Shown here: piece after piece, positions 1 through 5,194 of the stretch
Numbering within the stretch: position 1 is the stretch's first letter
Layout of the letters: every line of letters begins with the position of its first letter
Origin: an uncultured Brachyspira sp.
Lineage (GTDB): Bacteria > Spirochaetota > Brachyspiria > Brachyspirales > Brachyspiraceae
DNA: 8,888 nt
Assembly: GCF_934747485.1 (NCBI RefSeq)
Contig: NZ_CAKVGN010000095.1
Location: 1 to 8,888 of the forward strand
Reading direction: 5' to 3'
Position numbers and translations under genes: made by a program
The notes under the pieces: model-generated
Databases searched by the model: none
Told to the model about the DNA's origin: nothing
What the model saw: the letters and a program-made list of their open reading frames with translations, nothing else

Positions 1-15
1 AGCTATTTATATTAT

Positions 16-67
16 AAGGAATACCTACTTTATTTTAACTAAAAAACGTGCAATATCTATGGCTCCT
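16..67 (+). repeat. Left copy of a two-block element repeated in inverted orientation at the right window edge
   Basis: Two blocks recur on the opposite strand at 8820-8852. AAGGAATACCTA (16-27) matches the right copy in 11 of 12 positions, and GCAATATCTATGGCTCCT (50-67) matches in 16 of 18. The distance between the blocks differs: 22 nt here, 3 nt in the right copy. Both copies lie just upstream of a -35-like hexamer on the same strand (TTGACA at 92 here). The blocks fall in different reading frames relative to each other in the two copies, which argues for a DNA or RNA element over a shared protein tail. Function unknown. Confidence 0.5.
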
Positions 68-91
68 AAACAGATATTTTGATATTTTGCC

Positions 92-119
92 TTGACATTT
101 GTTTAAATTCTTATATAAT
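92..119 (+). promoter_or_regulatory. Sigma-70-type promoter for a short non-coding transcript
   Basis: TTGACA (92-97), a 16-nt spacer and TATAAT (114-119) match both consensus hexamers exactly. Transcription would start near 126. There is no start codon with a ribosome binding site on this strand before the terminator at 163-201, so the product would be a short RNA. A 9-bp inverted repeat covers the predicted start (123-131 with 139-147) and could be an operator. Confidence 0.7.
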
Positions 120-125
120 ATTAAT

Positions 126-201
126 TGTATTGTTAAATAATACAATTTTTCATAAACCTCCTTATCACCCTGCAGATCCTTTCTCGGGGTGATACTTTTT
201 T
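126..201 (+). ncRNA. Candidate small RNA with an anti-Shine-Dalgarno stretch
   Basis: A consensus promoter (92-119) and a rho-independent terminator (163-201) bracket about 75 nt without an open reading frame. The 5' part can fold as a hairpin (arms 124-131 and 139-146, 7-nt loop). The 3' part is the terminator hairpin. Between them the sequence CATAAACCTCC (151-161) should be unpaired. It is the exact complement of GGAGGTTTATG, an ideal ribosome binding site plus start codon. By analogy with C/U-rich regulatory RNAs that pair to Shine-Dalgarno regions, it could repress translation of several mRNAs. That role is inference. I do not recognise the RNA family. The alternative reading is the - strand, where the same bases give AAGGAGG-TTT-ATG followed by only six codons, possibly a leader peptide or decayed gene start. 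Confidence 0.45.
163..201 (+). terminator. Rho-independent terminator of the candidate small RNA
   Basis: TATCACCC (163-170) pairs perfectly with GGGTGATA (187-194) across a 16-nt loop and is followed by C and six T (196-201). The T run lies only on the + strand side, which fixes the direction. Confidence 0.75.
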
Positions 202-431
202 AAACACCTTTTTATAATTGAATGTATAATTATTAAACATGTATTATTTGTATAAATGTTTTATTATTAAACATAATATATTGCTATCTTGTCTATGTTT
301 TAATAAATGTGTAATTTTAATAATTTCTATAATATTTTGATAAATAAAACTAATAATCCAATCATGTATTAGCATTTTATGCTATTATTTTTATGTTTTT
401 TAATAAATATAATAATAAAAAGATAATATTT
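202..431. other. AT-rich non-coding stretch upstream of grpE with recurring ATGTTTAATAA-like motifs
   Basis: No gene is supported here. TTATTAAACAT occurs at 230-240 and 264-274. Inverted, looser versions (ATGTTT followed by T/A and AATAA) lie at 256-266, 295-306 and 393-406. A perfect inverted repeat, TAGCAT-TTT-ATGCTA, sits at 370-384. If the sigma-54 promoter at 432-448 is real, this is where an enhancer-binding activator would be expected to bind. At this base composition some of these motifs may be chance. Confidence 0.35.
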
Positions 432-448
432 TTGGCACGATTATTGCA
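432..448 (+). promoter_or_regulatory. Sigma-54 (RpoN) type -24/-12 promoter of the grpE-dnaK operon
   Basis: TTGGCACG (432-439), four bases, then TTGCA (444-448) reproduces the -24/-12 consensus YTGGCACG-N4-TTGCW. The invariant GG (434-435) and GC (446-447) have the required 10 intervening bases. Transcription would start near 459, giving a leader of about 57 nt before the grpE start. No comparable sigma-70 hexamer pair and no CIRCE element is visible between 202 and 515. Confidence 0.7.
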
Positions 449-515
449 TATATTATAGGTGTAACTTCTGTAAATAATTAAGAGGAAATTAAAAAGGAAA
501 CAAAAAGGAGATTAA

Positions 516-1154
516 ATGCAAGAAGAAGAAATGAAAGAAGGCAATGAAGCTGCTAGTAAGGGTAGTGAGGACATTGCAGAAAATAATTCTAATGCAGAAG
601 CTAATGAAATTAATGAGACTAATGAAGTTAATGAAGAACAAAAAGAAAATTTAGAAAATAATGAAGATGAAATTAGCATTCTAAAAAAGAGAGTAGAAGA
701 GTTAGAAAATGAAGTTTCTGATATGAAAGATAAATATATGCGTGCTATGGCTGAGGCAGAAAATATTAGAAAGAGAACTGCCAAAGAAAAAGCTGACGGC
801 ATAAAGAGAGCTAATAAAGGTTTATTATTATCTCTTATCAATTTTATGGATAATTTTGAGAGGGCATTAAAATCTTTTGATAATGATGAAACTATAAAGG
901 GAAGCGAATATTATAAGGGCGTAGAATTAATACATAAACAGTTTATAGATTTTTTAACTGATAACGGTGTAACTGAAATAGAGGCATTAGGAGAGGAGTT
1001 TGACCCTAACTTGCATGAGGCATTAACTATGATAGAAGCAGCTGATATTGATAAAGAGCAGGTTGTAGAAGTTTATGCTAAGGGCTACAAATTAAATGAT
1101 GAACTTTTGAGAACGGCTAAGGTTGTGGTTGGAAAACCAAAAGCAACTGAATAA
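516..1154 (+). CDS. grpE: GrpE, nucleotide exchange factor of DnaK
   Basis: GrpE dimers bind the DnaK ATPase domain in the cytoplasm and release ADP, resetting the Hsp70 cycle. The 212-residue protein has the family layout. An acidic, low-complexity N-terminal arm (1-50) precedes a long heptad-rich coiled coil (about 52-100, including EISILKKRVEELENEV). A helical segment with MDNFERAL (111-118) follows, then the C-terminal beta domain, which carries the family signature from GVTEIEALGEEFDPNLHEAL (151-170) to AKGYKLNDELLRTAKVVV (188-205). Length is slightly above the usual 190-200 because of the acidic arm. The start is supported by AAAAAGGAG (502-510) five bases upstream. A second ATG at 531 lacks as good a site. 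It is the first gene of an operon with the small protein at 1189 and dnaK, with no terminator between them. Confidence 0.97.
   Translation: MQEEEMKEGNEAASKGSEDIAENNSNAEANEINETNEVNEEQKENLENNEDEISILKKRVEELENEVSDMKDKYMRAMAEAENIRKRTAKEKADGIKRANKGLLLSLINFMDNFERALKSFDNDETIKGSEYYKGVELIHKQFIDFLTDNGVTEIEALGEEFDPNLHEALTMIEAADIDKEQVVEVYAKGYKLNDELLRTAKVVVGKPKATE
603..638 (+). repeat. Four 9-bp tandem units inside grpE
   Basis: AATGAAATT, AATGAGACT, AATGAAGTT and AATGAAGAA follow one another without gaps and encode NEI-NET-NEV-NEE in the acidic N-terminal arm. The 9-bp period keeps the frame, so unit number could change without breaking the gene. Confidence 0.7.
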
Positions 1155-1188
1155 TAAATTTTTATTTACTTTATAAGGAGATTTTTAT

Positions 1189-1398
1189 ATGGCACATATT
1201 CAACTTTTTAGAGCTTATTTTGAACCTAAAGATTCAAAGAAAGAGAGCATAAATCATATTAATAAGGTTTTGCAAGATTTAACAGATGAGATTAACAGAC
1301 ATATAGAAAACAGAGAAGTTATCAATGTTGATCTTAATACATCACATTTAGGCAATGGTCATACTGAATATATTGTAAGCGTTCTAACGAAGAATTAG
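1189..1398 (+). CDS. Small protein of unknown function between grpE and dnaK (69 aa)
   Basis: I do not recognise this protein. It is very likely translated: AAGGAG (1175-1180) lies eight bases before the ATG, it is 34 bp from the grpE stop and 64 bp before dnaK, and it shares their strand. The sequence suggests a small compact domain. A beta strand (AHIQLFRAYF, 2-11) precedes an amphipathic helix (about 19-42, KESINHINKVLQDLTDEINR). Two strands follow (VINVDLN, 44-50, and TEYIVSVLTK, 59-68). It has no signal peptide, membrane segment, cysteine or metal motif. The pattern loosely recalls small cytosolic proteins of the Cse60 kind, but I cannot claim homology. Position suggests a role linked to the DnaK machine or to stress, which is inference only. 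No DnaJ HPD motif is present, so it is not a J-domain protein. Confidence 0.85.
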   Translation: MAHIQLFRAYFEPKDSKKESINHINKVLQDLTDEINRHIENREVINVDLNTSHLGNGHTEYIVSVLTKN

Positions 1399-1462
1399 AC
1401 TTACAGACTTTAATCGTACATAAACATATATATTTAATTAATATTTTAAGGAGAAATTTATA

Positions 1463-3382
1463 ATGAGCAAAATTATTGGAATAGATTTAGGAACTACAAA
1501 TTCATGCGTATCTGTAATGGAAGGCGGAAAACCTGTAGTAATAACAAACAGCGAAGGAAACAGAACAACACCTTCTATAGTAGCATTTACAAATAAAGGG
1601 GAAGTATTAGTAGGTCAGCCTGCTAAAAACCAAATGGTAACTAACCCAGAAAATACAATCTTCTCTATAAAAAGATTTATGGGTAACACTTATGCAGAAG
1701 TATCAGAAGAACGTTCAAGAATGCCTTATACAGTTATAGAGGAAGATGGAAAAGTAAAAATTAAAACACTTGAAGGAAACTTTACTCCTCAAGAGATAAG
1801 TGCAAGAACACTTCAAAAGATGAAACAAACAGCTGAAGAGTATTTAGGAGAAACTGTAACAGATGCAATCATCACAGTACCTGCATATTTTAATGACAGC
1901 CAAAGACAGGCAACAAAAGATGCCGGAAGAATTGCTGGGCTTAATGTATTAAGAATAATAAACGAGCCTACAGCTGCTGCTTTAGCTTATGGTATGGAAA
2001 AAAAGAAAGATGAGAAAATAGCAGTTTATGACTTGGGCGGCGGTACATTTGATATATCTATACTTGAATTAGCTGACGGAGTATTTGAAGTAAAAAGTAC
2101 AAACGGTGATACACATTTAGGCGGTGATGACTTTGACCAAGCTATAATTAATTGGCTAATAGAAGAGTTTAAGAAAGATACAGGCGTTGATTTAAATAGC
2201 GACAAAATGGCTTTACAGAGATTAAAAGAAGCTGCTGAAAAAGCCAAAAAAGAACTTTCAAGCTCACTTCAAACAGATATCAATTTGCCGTACTTGACAG
2301 CAGATGCATCAGGTCCTAAACACTTGAATGTATCTTTATCAAGAGCAAAATTTGAGGATTTAGTAAGAGACTTAGTAGAAAAAACTCGTATCCCATGTGA
2401 AAAAGCATTGAAAGATGCAGGACTTTCTACTAGCGATATAGATGAAGTTATACTTGTTGGAGGTTCTACAAGAATACCTTTAGTACAAGAGACAGTTAAA
2501 AACATATTTGGAAAAGAGCCGAACAAAAGCGTAAACCCAGACGAAGCAGTGGCAATGGGTGCTGCAGTACAGGGCGGTATTATTAAAGGTGATGTTAAAG
2601 ACGTTCTTCTTCTTGACGTTACTCCGCTTTCACTTGGTATTGAAACAGAAGGTTCAGTAATGACTGTTTTAATCAACAGAAACACTACTATACCTACAAA
2701 CAAAAAACAAGTGTTCTCAACAGCAGCAGACAATCAATCATCTGTAACTATTAGAGTATTACAAGGTGAAAGAAAAATGGCTAATGACAACAGAGAGCTT
2801 GGAAGATTTGATTTAGTAGGAATACCTCCTGCACCAAGAGGCGTACCTCAAATTGAAGTTTCATTCGACATAGACGCTAACGGTATAGTACATGTTACAG
2901 CTAAAGATTTGGGTACTGGCAAAGAGCAGAAAATAACAATAGCTTCTTCAAGCGGACTTAGCGAGGAAGAAATAAACAAAATGGTTCAGGATGCAGAAAA
3001 ACATGCTGAAGAAGATAAGAAGAGAAAAGAGGAAGTTGAGGCTAAAAACAATGCTGACCATATGATTTATCAGACAGAAAAATTGTTAAAAGAAAACGGC
3101 GATAAATTACAGCCTTCAGATAAATCAGAGATTGAGTCTAAAATGAGTGCTTTAAAATCAGCAGTAGAATCTAACAATACAGACAGCATTAAAAGAGCTA
3201 CAGACGATTTACAAGCAGCATGGAGCAAAGCTTCAGAGGCTCTTTACAAACAAGCAGGGGCACAGCAAGGACAAGCTGATGCAGGACAACAGCAAGCACA
3301 GCAAAACACTAACCAAGATTCAGGCAGAAAAGATGACGGCGTAGTTGATGCTGACTATGAGGTTGTTGATGACAATAAATAA
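1463..3382 (+). CDS. dnaK: DnaK (Hsp70) molecular chaperone
   Basis: ATP-driven cytoplasmic chaperone that binds exposed hydrophobic peptide segments, working with a J-protein and GrpE. At 639 residues it has the normal bacterial length. The nucleotide-binding domain shows phosphate loop 1 (GIDLGTTNSC, 6-15), Lys70 equivalent to the catalytic lysine, phosphate loop 2 (DLGGGTFD, 190-197, with Thr195 at the autophosphorylation position) and the adenosine motif (LVGGSTRIP, 331-339). The interdomain linker DVLLLDVTPLS is at 380-390. The beta-sandwich substrate domain and helical lid follow. A Q/A-rich disordered tail (about 600-620) leads to the end DADYEVVDDNK, a form of the acidic bacterial Hsp70 terminus. 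The start is supported by AAGGAG (1448-1453). No dnaJ follows: a strong terminator comes 41 bp after the stop, so the J-protein partner must be encoded elsewhere. Confidence 0.99.
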   Translation: MSKIIGIDLGTTNSCVSVMEGGKPVVITNSEGNRTTPSIVAFTNKGEVLVGQPAKNQMVTNPENTIFSIKRFMGNTYAEVSEERSRMPYTVIEEDGKVKIKTLEGNFTPQEISARTLQKMKQTAEEYLGETVTDAIITVPAYFNDSQRQATKDAGRIAGLNVLRIINEPTAAALAYGMEKKKDEKIAVYDLGGGTFDISILELADGVFEVKSTNGDTHLGGDDFDQAIINWLIEEFKKDTGVDLNSDKMALQRLKEAAEKAKKELSSSLQTDINLPYLTADASGPKHLNVSLSRAKFEDLVRDLVEKTRIPCEKALKDAGLSTSDIDEVILVGGSTRIPLVQETVKNIFGKEPNKSVNPDEAVAMGAAVQGGIIKGDVKDVLLLDVTPLSLGIETEGSVMTVLINRNTTIPTNKKQVFSTAADNQSSVTIRVLQGERKMANDNRELGRFDLVGIPPAPRGVPQIEVSFDIDANGIVHVTAKDLGTGKEQKITIASSSGLSEEEINKMVQDAEKHAEEDKKRKEEVEAKNNADHMIYQTEKLLKENGDKLQPSDKSEIESKMSALKSAVESNNTDSIKRATDDLQAAWSKASEALYKQAGAQQGQADAGQQQAQQNTNQDSGRKDDGVVDADYEVVDDNK

Positions 3383-3423
3383 TAATATAGATAAAAAGTA
3401 AAAGTTGAATATATAAAGTCTAG

Positions 3424-3477
3424 TAGGCGGTTGGAAGTTAATTTTTAAGAATTGATTTTCAGCCGCCTATGTTTTTT
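3424..3477 (+). terminator. Rho-independent terminator of the grpE-dnaK operon
   Basis: A 20-bp stem pairs 3424-3443 (starting TAGGCGG) with 3450-3469 (ending CCGCCTA), with several G-U pairs, a 6-nt loop and six T at 3472-3477. It is the strongest terminator in the window and isolates the operon from csaA. Confidence 0.9.
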
Positions 3478-3680
3478 AAATTATAATAAAATTCTATTTG
3501 ACGATTTTTCTATGAGATTAAAATATATAATTGTATTTCATCATATAAGTTTTTTGTTCAAATTTTTCCAGTAGCAAAAAGTGCAAGTGTTTTAGCTTTG
3601 TATGTTGTTAATATATATAAATGAATGTAAGATAATATCTATATTTTTATTTATATATAAAGCTATATTTTATAAAATGC
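3478..3680. other. AT-rich spacer without a supported gene
   Basis: There is no open frame with a ribosome binding site and no hexamer pair with acceptable spacing; TTGACG at 3498 has no -10 hexamer at 16-18 nt. A 73-codon open frame running from 3602 through the hairpin element to 3823 has no family resemblance or Shine-Dalgarno site and is best regarded as chance. The segment 3566-3600 (around GCAAAAAGTGCAAG) differs in composition from its surroundings and may belong to the adjacent repeat-like element. Confidence 0.4.
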
Positions 3681-3750
3681 AGTCTTTTTGGTTCTTTTGG
3701 TCACAAAAAGAACTGGGGGCGTGGGGGCTAGTCCCCACAAATAAAAAACT
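3681..3750. repeat. GC-rich double-hairpin element, probably a dispersed intergenic repeat
   Basis: Two consecutive hairpins stand out in an otherwise very AT-rich spacer. GTTCTTTT (3691-3698) pairs with AAAAGAAC (3706-3713) across 7 nt. GTGGGG (3721-3726) pairs with CCCCAC (3733-3738) across 6 nt, preceded by a run of G. No T tract follows the second stem directly, so it is not a classical terminator on the + strand. The form and composition resemble multicopy intergenic elements. I believe similar sequences occur repeatedly in Brachyspira genomes, but only one copy is visible here. Confidence 0.5.
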
Positions 3751-3819
3751 TATAAATTTTATAATGATTGAAAAATATCAGAATAATACTATCTATACAA
3801 AATACAACTTTATTTTTTT

Positions 3820-3848
3820 TTGACAAAATATAGCTGTTTCAGTATAAT
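3820..3848 (+). promoter_or_regulatory. Consensus sigma-70-type promoter of csaA
   Basis: TTGACA (3820-3825), a 17-nt spacer and TATAAT (3843-3848) match the consensus exactly. The start would be near 3855, about 60 nt upstream of the csaA ATG. Confidence 0.8.
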
Positions 3849-3915
3849 AATTAATATTTATTTAGTAAAATCTTTAATCAAATAAAAAATTAATAATTTA
3901 TAAACGGATTTATTT

Positions 3916-4266
3916 ATGGAAAATAATATTAAAAATGAAACTACTTTTGATAATTTTCTTTCGCTCGATATTAGAGTAGGTACAATCATAGAGGCAGAGG
4001 ATTTTCCAAAGGCTAAAAGACCAGCATACAAATTAAAAATTGATTTTGGAGAATTGGGCATAAAGGTGTCATCTGCTCAAATTACAAAACTCTACAAAAA
4101 AGAAGATTTAATCGGAAGAAAAATCATTGCTGTTGTAAATTTCCCAAAAAAACAAATTGCTAACTTCTTTTCTGAATGTCTTGTTCTTGGTGCTGTAAAA
4201 GAAAATAATGAAGTTGTTTTGCTTAGCATTAACGAAGAAGCAGAAAACGGAACCCCTATAGGATAA
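3916..4266 (+). CDS. csaA: CsaA, tRNA-binding-fold export chaperone
   Basis: Small cytoplasmic protein built on the EMAP-II/MetRS-C-type OB fold. In Bacillus subtilis CsaA acts as a homodimeric chaperone tied to protein secretion; related domains bind tRNA. The 116 residues carry the family landmarks: LDIRVGTI (17-24), FPKAKRPAYKLKIDFG (30-45), SSAQIT (52-57), GRKIIAVVNFPKKQIA (67-82), SECLVLG (86-92) and the terminal NGTPIG. Length is as expected (about 110), with a short extra N-terminal segment of about eight residues. The start lacks a good Shine-Dalgarno site (only CGGA near 3905-3908), yet the promoter upstream is perfect and no better in-frame start exists. It forms its own transcription unit. 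Next to a DnaK operon the link may be a shared chaperone role, but the terminator and spacer argue against co-transcription. Confidence 0.93.
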   Translation: MENNIKNETTFDNFLSLDIRVGTIIEAEDFPKAKRPAYKLKIDFGELGIKVSSAQITKLYKKEDLIGRKIIAVVNFPKKQIANFFSECLVLGAVKENNEVVLLSINEEAENGTPIG

Positions 4267-4369
4267 TTTTTTAATATAATAAAATAATAACATATAGCTA
4301 TGCCTATTTATGTAGATTAATTTTATACTTTTACAATAATAATAATATTTAATGTATATACTCTTTTAA

Positions 4370-4398
4370 TTGAAATTTGATTATAAATTGATTATAAT
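4370..4398 (+). promoter_or_regulatory. Promoter of cbiK
   Basis: TTGAAA (4370-4375), a 17-nt spacer and TATAAT (4393-4398). The start near 4405 leaves a leader of only about 17 nt that just includes the Shine-Dalgarno GGAG (4410-4413). No hairpin suggesting a riboswitch fits in that leader. Confidence 0.65.
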
Positions 4399-4421
4399 AT
4401 TATTATTATGGAGTAAAATTT

Positions 4422-5180
4422 ATGTTAGATAAAAGTATAATATTATTATTTCATGGTGCAAACAATTATAAAGAAACTGATAAAATGTATTCTGATATAA
4501 TAAAGAGATTTGAAAGTGAGTTTAAAGATTTTTATATAACAGATGCTTATAGTTCAAGTGCTATAAGAAAAATGATGAAAGAAACTTCTGATTTTCCGGC
4601 AGTTAAAGATAGATTAGATGAGCTAAAAAATAAAAATATAAAAGAAGTATATATTGCTCCTATAGTTTTATTGCAAAATAAAGACTATATGCGTATATTC
4701 CATACTACAGTACCTTTTAAGAATGATTATTCTATATTGAAATACGGAGAATCATTATTATCTATTCCAAGTGATTATGATAATATGGTCTCTATAATAA
4801 AAGAAAAGTTTAATGATTATAATAATTATACATATTTGTTTGTAGGACATGGTGGAAAGCATCATTCTAATTCTGCTTATGGAATGCTTGCTTATAAATT
4901 AAGTCTTCAAAATGAGTCCTATTTATCTATTACTTTCTCTGAAGGTATAAGCTTAGATGAAATAAAAGATAAACTTTTAAAATTAAACAAAAAAGTATTA
5001 ATAATCCCAATATTAATATCAAAATCATTTCATTATAAGAATGATATATTAGATGGTATATTTAATGCTATAAAAGAATTAGGAATTAAAGCTGAAGTAT
5101 TCGATAAAACTTTAGGGGAATGGGATTCTTTTATAAATTTATGTATAAATAAAACCAAAAAACTTATAAATGAAAATTAA
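4422..5180 (+). CDS. cbiK: CbiK-type sirohydrochlorin chelatase (cobalt/iron)
   Basis: Class II chelatase that inserts a divalent metal into sirohydrochlorin: Co2+ for anaerobic cobalamin synthesis, or Fe2+ to make siroheme. The 252-residue protein (family about 260) has the two-lobed CbiK pattern. It starts with an N-terminal strand (SIILLFHGAN) and has AYSSSAIRKMM (42-52), aligning with the FTS-x-x-IRKL stretch of Salmonella CbiK. The metal site is intact: His143 in FVGHGGKHH (140-148), Glu174 in TFSEG (171-175) and His204 in SKSFHYKND (200-208), corresponding to His145, Glu175 and His207. No signal peptide is present, so it is cytoplasmic. GGAG (4410-4413) lies eight bases before the start. 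It converges on asrC with 14 bp between stop codons. Because AsrC needs siroheme and no other cobalamin gene is present, iron insertion is plausible here, which is inference. The metal preference cannot be read from sequence. Confidence 0.9.
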   Translation: MLDKSIILLFHGANNYKETDKMYSDIIKRFESEFKDFYITDAYSSSAIRKMMKETSDFPAVKDRLDELKNKNIKEVYIAPIVLLQNKDYMRIFHTTVPFKNDYSILKYGESLLSIPSDYDNMVSIIKEKFNDYNNYTYLFVGHGGKHHSNSAYGMLAYKLSLQNESYLSITFSEGISLDEIKDKLLKLNKKVLIIPILISKSFHYKNDILDGIFNAIKELGIKAEVFDKTLGEWDSFINLCINKTKKLINEN

Positions 5181-5194
5181 AATATTAGTTTTAT

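Noticed and set aside
2..82. Open frame entering from the left edge and ending at TGA 80-82, as the tail of a protein gene
   Set aside because: Only 26 codons are visible and the peptide resembles no family I know. Most of it overlaps the repeated two-block element, whose blocks change frame between copies, so coding is not supported.
129..158. Six-codon peptide on the - strand (AAGGAGG, TTT, ATG, then MKNCII and stop) as a gene
   Set aside because: The ribosome site is ideal, but the frame is tiny and no promoter is seen on that strand. The T tract of the hairpin and the consensus promoter both point to + strand transcription. It could be the remains of a gene start and is kept only as an alternative.
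151..190. Fragment of 16S rRNA 3' end
   Set aside because: It shares the CCTCCTT core, but the surrounding bases do not follow the conserved GGATCACCTCCTT tail and the helix pattern is that of a terminator.
369..385. CIRCE (HrcA operator) upstream of grpE
   Set aside because: TTAGCA and TGCTA arms are present but separated by five bases, not 15, and the ACTC/GAGT parts of the consensus are missing.
2269..2733. 154-codon open frame on the - strand within dnaK
   Set aside because: It is antisense to highly conserved dnaK codons, has no ribosome binding site and is explained by codon bias of the real gene.
3602..3823. 73-residue protein in the spacer after dnaK
   Set aside because: No ribosome binding site, low complexity, and it runs across the GC-rich hairpin element. 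The csaA promoter overlaps its end.
4255..4272. Terminator after csaA
   Set aside because: CCTATAGG followed by TTTTTT looks suggestive, but an 8-bp palindrome without a loop cannot form a useful hairpin.
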